Shown here piece by piece: positions 57,227 to 64,000 of a stretch of DNA of 64,000 nucleotides. The stretch's first letter is position 1, and each line of letters begins with the position of its first letter. The notes beneath the pieces are model-generated. The model did not search any database. It was not told the origin of the DNA and saw only the letters and a program-made list of their open reading frames with translations. The stretch comes from an uncultured Gemmiger sp. (GTDB lineage: Bacteria; Bacillota; Clostridia; Oscillospirales; Ruminococcaceae): NCBI RefSeq assembly GCF_934561205.1, contig NZ_CAKTFU010000006.1:62001-126000 (forward strand), read 5' to 3'. Made by a program: the position numbers and the translations under genes.

Positions 57227-58403
57227 AAAAGCCGGGCAGCAAATGGCAGACTACATCGCTGCCCACGGTACCGATGATACGAAGGCACTGATTGCCTACG
57301 CGAACGCATTGGTAACCAAATACGGCGAGGGCAGCGCCGAGCTTGCCTGCCAGATGTATGATGCCATGGCGGAATTGCAGCACGCCGCTGTGCCGGCTGC
57401 TGTACCCGCAGAGCCTGCCGGGTACAGCGAGGTGGCACAGATGGTGCAAGCCACAAAGGCAAGCCCGCCGCAGCTGCAGCAGGGCGTGTGCAGGCTGGTG
57501 AAACAGGCAGGAGCCGATACGACCCTGCAAAATGCCCGGCGGGATCACGCCGAATTTGCGTGGATACCCCACGGGGACAGCTGCCCGTTTTGCATTATGC
57601 TTGCTTCCAACGGCTGGCAGAGAGCCAGTAAAGCGACAGGAAAGGGCGGACACGCCGAACACATTCATGCCAACTGTGACTGTGAGTTTGCGGTGCGGTT
57701 CAACAGCAGCGCCGATGTGGCGGGCTACGACCCGGAAAAGTACCTGCGCCGATATCGTGAGGCGGACGGCGACATCAATGCCATGCGCCGCATAGACTAC
57801 GCCAAGAACCGTGAGCGCATCAACGCCCAGAAACGGGCGGCGTATGCGCTGCGGCAGAAGAACCGCGGAAAGAAAGTTGCCATTACAGACATTGCCATAC
57901 AGAAAGTGCCGTTGGTTACTCCAAATGGAGTAGATGACCAAACGGCATTTTTTATACAGGAAACCCACAAGGAACTGCTGCAGTTTGCCCAGAAGCAGAA
58001 CGACAGCAACGAGGTTGCTTGTCTGATCGATTTGACAACCAAAGAAAAACTGGATTTTGTAAAGGGTGACCAGGTTTCTGTCAGTGTAGAGGCAGATGCG
58101 GCATCGTACCACTGGTTGCGAAGCAAGCCCAAAAAAAGCATTATGTTGTGCCATAACCACCCGGGACAGAGCTATTTCTCGCTGCAAGACGTTGCAATGT
58201 TCTTGACGAACCCTCCAATACGAACAATGTCTATTGTGACAAATCAAGGTAAGGTTTGGACAATCACAAAAAACGAGAGATTCGACTTCGACAAAGCCTT
58301 TGCAGAATTGACAAAATATTGCGGTGCAACGGATACAAAATTGGATGGTGCTATTGACAGCTTTTTGAAAAACGGCTATACTTACGGTATAGAAAGGAGC
58401 TGA
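57168..58403 (+). CDS. MuF-type head protein with C-terminal JAB-like domain
   Basis: This 411-residue protein has a MuF minor head domain (about 1-180) with SCPFCIMLASNGW and HIHANCDCEFAV. A basic linker follows (about 195-240), then a different domain. That part (about 250-411) contains IMLCHNHPGQSYFSLQDV, a JAB/MPN-type metalloprotease pattern (HxHP...S..D). Its coding sequence is AT-richer than the front. MuF proteins of temperate phages can carry variable C-terminal toxins; a JAB-like tip would be a peptidase. The start is ATG 57168, with AGAGG upstream. Confidence 0.82.
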   Translation: MRISEKTWEAYIKRLAGLNKKAGQQMADYIAAHGTDDTKALIAYANALVTKYGEGSAELACQMYDAMAELQHAAVPAAVPAEPAGYSEVAQMVQATKASPPQLQQGVCRLVKQAGADTTLQNARRDHAEFAWIPHGDSCPFCIMLASNGWQRASKATGKGGHAEHIHANCDCEFAVRFNSSADVAGYDPEKYLRRYREADGDINAMRRIDYAKNRERINAQKRAAYALRQKNRGKKVAITDIAIQKVPLVTPNGVDDQTAFFIQETHKELLQFAQKQNDSNEVACLIDLTTKEKLDFVKGDQVSVSVEADAASYHWLRSKPKKSIMLCHNHPGQSYFSLQDVAMFLTNPPIRTMSIVTNQGKVWTITKNERFDFDKAFAELTKYCGATDTKLDGAIDSFLKNGYTYGIERS

Positions 58404-58409
58404 TAGAAT

Positions 58410-58523
58410 ATGTTGGATGGCGAGGAGCTTTCTAGGGAGGAAGGTTTGGCCTATATCGAAAAAATGTTCGAGGAAGCAAAAAAGAGATATTCTGAATCGG
58501 CTCAAAACGATAGTGACAACTAA
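58410..58523 (+). CDS. 37-residue acidic protein after the MuF gene (candidate immunity or antitoxin)
   Basis: The small open frame MLDGEELSREEGLAYIEKMF with a charged tail starts at ATG 58410; AGAAAGGAG lies upstream, inside the MuF stop region. It is acidic and helical, shares the AT-rich composition of the MuF C-terminal domain and is closed by a terminator. The position fits an immunity protein for the MuF tip; this is inference. Confidence 0.5.
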   Translation: MLDGEELSREEGLAYIEKMFEEAKKRYSESAQNDSDN

Positions 58524-58538
58524 TTAACAGACCCTTTT

Positions 58539-58567
58539 AACCACGATGCAAACGCACCGTGGTTTTT
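58539..58567 (+). terminator. Terminator after the MuF pair
   Basis: AACCACG (58539-58545) pairs with CGTGGTT (58558-58564), followed by TTTTTTT. Confidence 0.75.
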
Positions 58568-58700
58568 TTATGCCCACCTTCGGCCGCATGAAGCCGGGGC
58601 GGGCAATTTTTATACCCAAAATTTGCCCGGCACGGCGTAAAACTGTACAGCCAGAGCGGATGCGACCCGTGTCAACAAAGCGCAGGCAGAAAGGACTTTT

Positions 58701-59237
58701 ATGAAACGTGAGGATGTAAAAGCAAAGATCCCCGGCATTACCGATGACCAGCTTGACTGGCTGATGGGCGAAAACGGCAGGGACGTCACCGCCGAAAAGA
58801 CCAAAGCCGCCACGCTGCAGACAAAGGTCACCGAGCTGACCGGTCAGCTGAACACCGCCCAGGAAGGGCTGAAAGCCTTTGAGGGGGTGGATGTTGCGGA
58901 CCTGAAGGGACAAATCACCCAGCTGCAGAACAAGCTGGCAGTTCAAGCGGATGATTTTGCCTTTGACAGCGCGCTGGATGGTGCCATCCGCGATGCCAAG
59001 GGCAGGGATGTACAAGCCATCCGCGGGATGCTGGATGTGCCGGCGCTGAAAGCCAGCAAGGACCGTACCGCCGATATTAAGGCAGCGGTAGAGGGACTTG
59101 CGAAGGAAAAGGCATGGGCGTTTGACGCTGCCGCAGCAGGCTATCCCAACGTAAAAGACGGCGGCGAACCCGCCAACAAACCCACCGGCTCCACCCGTGA
59201 CCTGTTTGCGGCATGGGCGGGGCAGATGTTCCAGTAA
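58701..59237 (+). CDS. Phage scaffolding protein (GP20-like)
   Basis: This 178-residue protein has KREDVKAKIPGITDDQLDWL and a central coiled coil (about 30-95: LQTKVTELTGQLNTAQEGLK), the layout of minor structural GP20-type scaffolds. It lies directly before the major capsid gene. It would shape the procapsid and be lost during maturation. Confidence 0.85.
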   Translation: MKREDVKAKIPGITDDQLDWLMGENGRDVTAEKTKAATLQTKVTELTGQLNTAQEGLKAFEGVDVADLKGQITQLQNKLAVQADDFAFDSALDGAIRDAKGRDVQAIRGMLDVPALKASKDRTADIKAAVEGLAKEKAWAFDAAAAGYPNVKDGGEPANKPTGSTRDLFAAWAGQMFQ

Positions 59238-59251
59238 AGGAGAGTTTAAGT

Positions 59252-60112
59252 ATGTCTGTTATCGAAATGAATCGTTCCACTTCTATTTCCCTGCCGGGTG
59301 CGGTGTCCTCCGAAATCTGGCAGAAAACGCAGGAATCCAGCGCGGTTATGGGGCTGGCAAGAGCCATTCCCCTGCCCGGTCTTGGCGTAACCATCCCGGT
59401 GATTCTGGGTGACCCCGAAGCCAACTGGACGGGTGAAACCGCCAAGAGTCCCGTCAAGCGCGCCAAGCTGAGCAAAAAGACGATGATCCCCTACAACCTC
59501 AGCGTCATCGTGCCGTTCTCCAACGAGTTCAAGCGCGATCTGCCTACCCTGTACGATGCCATTGTGCAGCGTATGCCCGGCGCTCTGGCAAAAAAGTTTG
59601 ACCAGACGGTTTTCGGCGGTGCGGAGGCACCCGGTGCCGACTTTGACACCCTGAAAGCCTGCACTGCGCAGGAGATCGGCACCAATGCGTACAGTGGTCT
59701 GGTGGCGGCAGACGCCGACGTTGCCGACCACGACGGCATTCTGAACGGATGGGCGCTGTCCCCCAAGGGCAAGGCGGTGCTGCTGAATGCGGTGGATGAC
59801 ACCAAGCGTCCGCTGTTTATCAACTCGGTTGCGGAGGGCGCAATTCCTATGGTTCTGGGGGCGCCGGTGCGCCAGAGCAAGGGCGCCTTTGTGGCAGGCA
59901 CTCCCAATGTGGTCGGCTTCGGCGGTGACTGGACGCAGGCGGTGTACGGCACCGTGGAGGGTGTCAAGATCAGCCTTTCCGATCAGGCAACGCTGACCGA
60001 TGGCGACACGACCATCAACCTGTTTGAGCAGGGTATGTTTGCCGTGCGTGCCGAAATTGCGGTGGGATTCCGCTGCGATACCGACAGCTTCAACAAGCTG
60101 ACGAAAGCGTGA
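59252..60112 (+). CDS. Major capsid protein (HK97 fold)
   Basis: This 286-residue capsid protein has an HK97-type core: LPGLGVTIPVILGDPEANWT, KLSKKTMIPYNLSVIVPFSN, and DTTINLFEQGMFAVRAEIAV, a typical C-terminal strand of the A-domain. It lacks a long delta domain, consistent with a separate scaffold gene. ATG 59252 has AAAGGAGAG upstream. Confidence 0.92.
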   Translation: MSVIEMNRSTSISLPGAVSSEIWQKTQESSAVMGLARAIPLPGLGVTIPVILGDPEANWTGETAKSPVKRAKLSKKTMIPYNLSVIVPFSNEFKRDLPTLYDAIVQRMPGALAKKFDQTVFGGAEAPGADFDTLKACTAQEIGTNAYSGLVAADADVADHDGILNGWALSPKGKAVLLNAVDDTKRPLFINSVAEGAIPMVLGAPVRQSKGAFVAGTPNVVGFGGDWTQAVYGTVEGVKISLSDQATLTDGDTTINLFEQGMFAVRAEIAVGFRCDTDSFNKLTKA

Positions 60113-60117
60113 GCGCT

Positions 60118-60378
60118 ATGGTAAAGATGATCCATGCGCTGACCGGGACGGTTATGTATGTGGACGAGAGGCGCTGCGAGGAGTACCTGACGGCAGGGCA
60201 TCATCTGGCGGAAAAACCTGCGCCCGTGCAGGAAAAGGCAGAAGAACCCACGCCTGCGCAGGAAAAGGCGGAGGAACCCCCGCAGGCGGCACCCTCCCCT
60301 GCCGGCAAGCCTGCCCAGCCGGCAAAACCGGCGGCAAGGACTGCCGCAAAAAAGACGGCGCCTGCCAAAAAGCGCTGA
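60118..60378 (+). CDS. Small head-region protein with Pro/Ala/Lys repeats
   Basis: This 86-residue protein starts MVKMIHALTGTVMYVDERR, a fold common after capsid genes. Repeats of EKAEEP type and a basic Ala/Pro/Lys tail follow (KPAQPAKPAARTAAKKTA). A GTG nine bases earlier overlaps the capsid stop and may be the true start. It may bind DNA inside the head; role unknown. Confidence 0.6.
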   Translation: MVKMIHALTGTVMYVDERRCEEYLTAGHHLAEKPAPVQEKAEEPTPAQEKAEEPPQAAPSPAGKPAQPAKPAARTAAKKTAPAKKR

Positions 60379-60391
60379 GGAGGGCTGACCT

Positions 60392-60781
60392 ATGGGATAT
60401 GCCACTGTACAGGAGGTGGCAGACGGGTTCCGCCGCCTGAGCGATGAGGAACGGGAACGCTGCGCCGCCATGCTGGAGGAGGCAGCAATCCTGATCGATG
60501 CCTGCCGCGCCGATGCTGAAAACGAGCGCAAGCGGCTGGTGTCCTGCCGTATGGTGCGCCGCGTGCTGGGGGACGGTATGGGCGAGAGCGCACCGCTGTA
60601 CCCCATGGGCGCAACCCAAGGGTCTGCATCGGCGCTGGGGTATAGCCAAAGCTGGACCCTGAGCGGCGGCAGCAGCGGTGAGCTGTATCTTTCCAAGACC
60701 GAAAAACGGCTGTTGGGTGCAGGTGATCGCATCGGGGCAGGCAGCTTTCTGGAGGTGCAGCAGTATGATCCGTGGCGTTGA
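60392..60781 (+). CDS. Head-tail connector (adaptor) protein
   Basis: This 129-residue protein resembles phage Gp19/Gp15-type adaptors: TVQEVADGFRRLSDEERERC, then ACRADAENERKRLVSCRMVR. It connects portal to head closure. It overlaps the next gene by 17 bases. Confidence 0.75.
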   Translation: MGYATVQEVADGFRRLSDEERERCAAMLEEAAILIDACRADAENERKRLVSCRMVRRVLGDGMGESAPLYPMGATQGSASALGYSQSWTLSGGSSGELYLSKTEKRLLGAGDRIGAGSFLEVQQYDPWR

Positions 60782-61097
60782 AGTGACCCTGTATGAAAAG
60801 CGCAAAGTCGGGCAGGATGCCTTTCATGCCCCTGTATACGAGGAAACGCCGGTCACTGTGCCGGACGTTCTGGTGGGCGAGCCGGACGCAGCGCAGATCG
60901 TGACAGAGCTGCAGCTGAACGGCAGACATCTGGTCTATGTTCTGGGAATTCCAAAAGGCGACGACCACAATTGGGACAATGCCGAGGTGGAGTTTTTCGG
61001 GCAGCGGTTCCGCACCTATGGCGGGGTGATCCAAGGCATGGAGGCTATGCTGCCGCTGCGTTGGAACAAAAAAGTGATGGTGGAACGATATGAGTAA
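60765..61097 (+). CDS. Head closure / stopper-type protein
   Basis: This 110-residue, beta-rich protein (VEVTLYEKRKVGQDAFHAPV, DNAEVEFFGQRFRTYGGVIQ) sits in the position of stopper proteins. ATG 60765 has GGAGG upstream within the preceding gene. Confidence 0.7.
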   Translation: MIRGVEVTLYEKRKVGQDAFHAPVYEETPVTVPDVLVGEPDAAQIVTELQLNGRHLVYVLGIPKGDDHNWDNAEVEFFGQRFRTYGGVIQGMEAMLPLRWNKKVMVERYE

Positions 61098-61329
61098 GAT
61101 CGTGAAAATCAAGCTGAACCGCGCCGGTGTGCGCAGTCTGCTGAAAAGCGGTGAAATGCAGGAGCTGCTGACAGCGCGCGCCCAAGAAATTGCCGACCGC
61201 TGCGGTGCCGGGTACGAAACCGACAGTTATGTAGGTCAGAACCGCGTAAACGCCAGAGTCTGGCCCGAAACGGCTAAGGCGCGGCGGGATAACCACCGCA
61301 ACAATACACTGGAGAAAGCACTGGGATGA
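61090..61329 (+). CDS. HK97 gp10-like head-tail component
   Basis: This 79-residue protein (VKIKLNRAGVRSLLKSGEMQ, LTARAQEIADRCGAGYETD) matches the start of gp10-like tail-completion proteins. It overlaps both neighbours. Confidence 0.72.
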   Translation: MSKIVKIKLNRAGVRSLLKSGEMQELLTARAQEIADRCGAGYETDSYVGQNRVNARVWPETAKARRDNHRNNTLEKALG

Positions 61330-61661
61330 TTGAGGATGCCGTACTGGAATTTTTGGACAGCCGCCTGAATGTTGCCACTGCCATGGAAGTGCCGAGCAAA
61401 CCGCCCGGCACTTTTCTTGTGGTGGAAAAAACAGGCTCCGGCTGCAGCAACTATATCCGAAAAGCCAACATTGCCGTGCAGAGTTACGGCAGCAGCCTGC
61501 TGCAGGCTGCCCAACTGAACGAGAAAGTGGTGCAGGCAATGGCTGCTCTGCCGGAATTGGACGGCATAGGTGCCTGCAAATTGCTGCGCGACTACAATTT
61601 TACCGATACCGCCGCAAAACGCTACCGCTATCAGGCAGTGTTTGAGGTGACGTATTACTGA
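61326..61661 (+). CDS. Tail terminator-like protein
   Basis: This 111-residue protein (LDSRLNVATAMEVPSKPPGT, FLVVEKTGSGCSNYI) has the pattern of small phage tail-completion/terminator proteins placed before the tail tube gene. Four-base overlap with the previous gene. Confidence 0.72.
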   Translation: MIEDAVLEFLDSRLNVATAMEVPSKPPGTFLVVEKTGSGCSNYIRKANIAVQSYGSSLLQAAQLNEKVVQAMAALPELDGIGACKLLRDYNFTDTAAKRYRYQAVFEVTYY

Positions 61662-61677
61662 AAGCGAGGTTTTTTCT

Positions 61678-62235
61678 ATGGCAGATGCAAAATTGGTTAC
61701 GGTCAGCAAGCCCAAGGTGGGCGGTGCGGTATACCGTGCGCCGTTGGGTACCGTGCTGCCCACCGATGCTACCGCCGAGCTGAACGAGGCGTTCAAGGCG
61801 CTTGGCTATATCAGCGAGGAGGGGCTGACGAACTCTAACTCCCCGGAAAGCGACAAAATCAAGGCGTGGGGCGGTGACACCGTACACAATTATCAGACTG
61901 AAAAGGACGATACCTTCCAGTTCGCGCTGATCGAGGCGCTGAATCCCGAGGTGCTGAAAACCGTCTACGGCGATGACAATGTGACCGGCACGCTGGACAC
62001 CGGCATTACCGTAAAGGCAAACAGCGAGGAGCAGAAGGACTGCGCTTGGATCGTAGAAACGATTCTGAACGGGGATACGGTCAAGCGCGTGGTCATTCCC
62101 TGTGCCAAAATCACGGAGATCGAGGACATCGTTTACAAGGACGATGAGGCACTGGGGTACGGCATTACCATCAGCGCAACGGCCGATGCCGCGGGCAACA
62201 CCCATTATGAGTACATCAAGAAAGGCGGCAAGTGA
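61678..62235 (+). CDS. Major tail (tube) protein
   Basis: This 185-residue protein has GGAVYRAPLGTVLPTDATAE, ALGYISEEGLTNSNSPESDK and IKAWGGDTVHNYQTEKDDTF, standard for siphovirus tube subunits. It polymerises around the tape measure. Confidence 0.88.
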   Translation: MADAKLVTVSKPKVGGAVYRAPLGTVLPTDATAELNEAFKALGYISEEGLTNSNSPESDKIKAWGGDTVHNYQTEKDDTFQFALIEALNPEVLKTVYGDDNVTGTLDTGITVKANSEEQKDCAWIVETILNGDTVKRVVIPCAKITEIEDIVYKDDEALGYGITISATADAAGNTHYEYIKKGGK

Positions 62236-62501
62236 TGCTGACAGGCAAAACAAAAAGCGGGTTTGTTTACTGCATCCCGGAAAGCCGTCTTGACAACATG
62301 GAGCTGCTGGATGCGCTGGTGGGCATCGACAAGGGGGACGGAACCCAACTGCCGCGCGCGGTGGACCTGCTGCTGGGCAGTGAGATGAAACAAAAGCTGT
62401 ATGACCATCTGCGCACGGAACAGGGCAACGTGCCGGTGAAGGAAACAGCTGCCGAATTGCTGGAAATCATGCAGGGCGGGCAGCGGGCAAAAAACTCCTG
62501 A
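62235..62501 (+). CDS. Tail assembly chaperone G
   Basis: This protein of about 88 residues lies between tail tube and tape measure genes and ends shortly after an A AAA AAC slippery sequence. It is the short form of the tail chaperone; ribosomes that slip make the longer G-T form. It begins with ATG 62235, overlapping the tube stop; a GTG three bases earlier is possible. Confidence 0.8.
   Translation: MLTGKTKSGFVYCIPESRLDNMELLDALVGIDKGDGTQLPRAVDLLLGSEMKQKLYDHLRTEQGNVPVKETAAELLEIMQGGQRAKNS
62489..62495 (+). promoter_or_regulatory. -1 ribosomal frameshift site
   Basis: The heptamer AAAAAAC lies in frame as A AAA AAC (codons GCA AAA AAC) two codons before the G stop. The open frame reached by a -1 slip continues to 62881. 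Confidence 0.85.
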
Positions 62502-62881
62502 CCCTCGCCCGGTATGCTGCAAGGGTGCCGGATGCGCTTATATGCGATATGGCGGAAACCTACCATGTGCTGGACTGGCGTGCGCTGGGGTTGCCCTTGG
62601 CGGCAACCCTTGCTGCCGGGCTGCGCGATAACAGCCGCGCCGCCATGGCACTGAGCGGAGCTGTGACCACGGTGGACACGATCCTGCGAGGTGCCATGAC
62701 GGATGCCCTGCAGCTGTTGGTGTGGCTGAAAACCAAGGACAGTCAGTATGGGCGAAACCGCCCGAATTCGGTTTTGCAGACTCTGCTTGGCAATGTACCT
62801 GCGCGGCAGACCACGGCCTTTGCGGACGGAGCCGCCTACGAGGCAGCGCGGGCGAGGATTTTGAAGGAGGATACGCTATGA
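62495..62881 (+). CDS. Tail assembly chaperone T domain (made by frameshift)
   Basis: The -1 frame continues LLTLARYAARVPDALICDMA, with no ribosome site of its own, and ends overlapping the tape-measure ATG. As in phage lambda gpG-gpT, the fused product would recruit tail tube subunits to the tape measure. The T part is about 128 residues. Confidence 0.8.
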   Translation, partial: LLTLARYAARVPDALICDMAETYHVLDWRALGLPLAATLAAGLRDNSRAAMALSGAVTTVDTILRGAMTDALQLLVWLKTKDSQYGRNRPNSVLQTLLGNVPARQTTAFADGAAYEAARARILKEDTL

Positions 62882-64000
62882 GCAAGGCAGAGCTTGCCGG
62901 CGCTTATGTACAAATCATTCCCTCTGCTGAGGGGATAAGCGGGAAAATCAGCGAGGCGCTGGGCGGCGAAGCCACAGCAGCCGGGCATAGCTCCGGACAA
63001 TCGCTGGGGCGTGCGTTGGTTGGCACGCTGGGCAAGGTCCTTGCGGCTGCCGGTGTCGGCAAGATGCTGCAATCGGCATTTACCGGTGGCAGTGAGTTTG
63101 AAACCGCAGTGGCAAAAGTGGGCACCATTGCCGACACGGCAGCCGTGCCGCTGGAAAGCCTGCGCGGTCAGATTTTGGATGTGTCAGGCAGTATGGGCAT
63201 TGCCGCCGGTGACATCGCCGAGGCTGCCTACCAAGCGATCAGCGCCGGTCAGGACACCGGGAATGCGGTTGCCTTTGCGGGGCAAGCGGCTATGCTGGCA
63301 CAGGCGGGCTTTACGTCCAGCGCATCGGCGGTTGATATCCTGACCACTGCATTGAATGCCTACGGGCTGGAGGCAGACCAGGCCGACCACATCTCGGATG
63401 TACTGCTGACGACCCAGAACTTGGGCAAGACCAGTGTAAACGAGCTGGCGTCCAGTATGGGCAGAGTGATACCGCTGGCGGCAGCCTACAACGTCAGCAT
63501 GGAAAACCTGTCCGGCGGGCTTGCGGTATTAACAGCCAACGGTATTGCTACCGCAGAAGCAACGACCTACACCAAATCCATGCTGAACGAGCTGGGAAGC
63601 ACCGGTTCTACCGTCGGCAAAATTCTGCAGGCGCAAACAGGGCAGAGCTTTGCCGAACTGAATGCAAGCGGCAAAAGTCTGGGCGATGTGCTGCAGGTGC
63701 TGTACGACAGCGTGGGCGGTGACGCCACACAGTTTGCAGCCCTGTGGTCCAGCGTGGAGGCGGGTACCGGCGCTTTGAGTATTGCAAACTCCGGCGCGGA
63801 CAAGTTCAATGAAGTGTTGGCGCAGATGCAGGCGGATTCCCACGCAACGCAAACCGCCTACGAAACGATGACAAACACCATGGCGCACAAGATGGAGCTT
63901 GTGAAAACCAACGCGCAGAATCTGGGTACAGCACTGTATGAGAGCGTCAGCGACCGTCTGGGGCTGGCAGTGGACAAGGCGGGCGGTTACCTGCAAACCC
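62878..64000 (+). CDS. Tail tape measure protein (N-terminal part)
   Basis: The gene runs off the window; 374 codons are visible from ATG 62878, which has GAAGGAGG upstream. MSKAELAGAYVQIIPSAEG and a TP901-type core (ETAVAKVGTIADTAAVPLES, GMRIP-like and ASSMGRVIPLAAAYNVSMEN) identify a TMP. It sets tail length and is partly ejected with the DNA. Confidence 0.92.
   Translation, partial: MSKAELAGAYVQIIPSAEGISGKISEALGGEATAAGHSSGQSLGRALVGTLGKVLAAAGVGKMLQSAFTGGSEFETAVAKVGTIADTAAVPLESLRGQILDVSGSMGIAAGDIAEAAYQAISAGQDTGNAVAFAGQAAMLAQAGFTSSASAVDILTTALNAYGLEADQADHISDVLLTTQNLGKTSVNELASSMGRVIPLAAAYNVSMENLSGGLAVLTANGIATAEATTYTKSMLNELGSTGSTVGKILQAQTGQSFAELNASGKSLGDVLQVLYDSVGGDATQFAALWSSVEAGTGALSIANSGADKFNEVLAQMQADSHATQTAYETMTNTMAHKMELVKTNAQNLGTALYESVSDRLGLAVDKAGGYLQT

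Larger units (their letters stand above)
38401..64000. mobile_element. Temperate siphovirus-type prophage (right end outside window)
   Basis: A continuous phage gene set follows the chromosomal terminator: tyrosine integrase, CI/Cro switch with operators, replication genes, HNH, terminase, portal, MuF protein, scaffold, capsid, head-tail genes, tail tube, frameshifted tail chaperones and tape measure. All structural genes appear intact, so the prophage could be functional. The right attachment site and lysis genes are beyond 64000. Four AT-richer gene groups look like separately acquired cargo. Confidence 0.95.

Overview
The window reads as a chromosome segment of a GC-rich gut Firmicute of the Oscillospiraceae/Ruminococcaceae (Gemmiger, Subdoligranulum or Faecalibacterium-like). 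The evidence is the hprK, murB, rapZ, whiA, dnaE and pfkA cluster, a YunB-type sporulation protein, DUF951 and DUF4364 proteins, Ala-rich proteins, strong TTGACA/TATAAT promoters and GGAGG ribosome sites. The assignment comes from gene content and was not checked against any database.

Layout. At 1-1236 lies the edge of an AT-rich element: a Bro-N-type protein cut by the window edge and a short serine recombinase, stopping beside a tRNA-Thr gene. The host chromosome (1.3-38.4 kb) carries: a rhomboid; a MATE exporter behind a promoter, structured leader and terminator; yunB; tRNA-Ala; a DUF951-prfA-tsaC-coaE-lytic transglycosylase-M18 peptidase operon; an S1 protein and a DUF4364 regulator; a complete liv ABC operon with its binding lipoprotein; xpt; rpsB-tsf; the pfkA/dnaE/whiA/rapZ/murB/glucokinase/PHP/hprK run; an ABC-F ATPase; a YjjG-type nucleotidase; a membrane-anchored degenerate SGNH/Ig-repeat protein; and a TrpXYZ-like ABC importer. 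Three intergenic loci (11.5, 17.5-17.8 and 38.0 kb) hold the same family of GC-rich palindromic modules in different orders and orientations.

From about 38.4 kb to beyond the window edge is a temperate siphovirus-type prophage. It sits next to a sequence that looks like the 3' end of tmRNA and a strong bidirectional terminator. Its order is integrase; a candidate small RNA; a MNT/HEPN-type pair; a membrane-anchored DnaQ-like exonuclease with a BRCT domain; CI repressor, operator array and Cro; small accessory genes including an Abi-alpha-like protein; a HUH replication initiator with PcfK/PcfJ-like proteins; a HicA-HicB-SecB-like toxin-antitoxin-chaperone cassette; HNH, terminase, portal, a MuF head protein with a variable JAB-like tail and a small candidate partner, scaffold, capsid, connectors, tail tube, a frameshifted tail chaperone and the start of the tape measure.

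The accessory genes stand out as AT-richer islands inserted between standard phage modules. The best candidates for unusual biology are the HicAB-SecB cassette, in which the antitoxin carries a long C-terminal extension; the MuF/JAB protein with its 37-residue neighbour; the membrane-tethered exonuclease-BRCT protein; the orphan small RNA beside the integrase; and the MATE leader, whose terminator has an evident competing helix.
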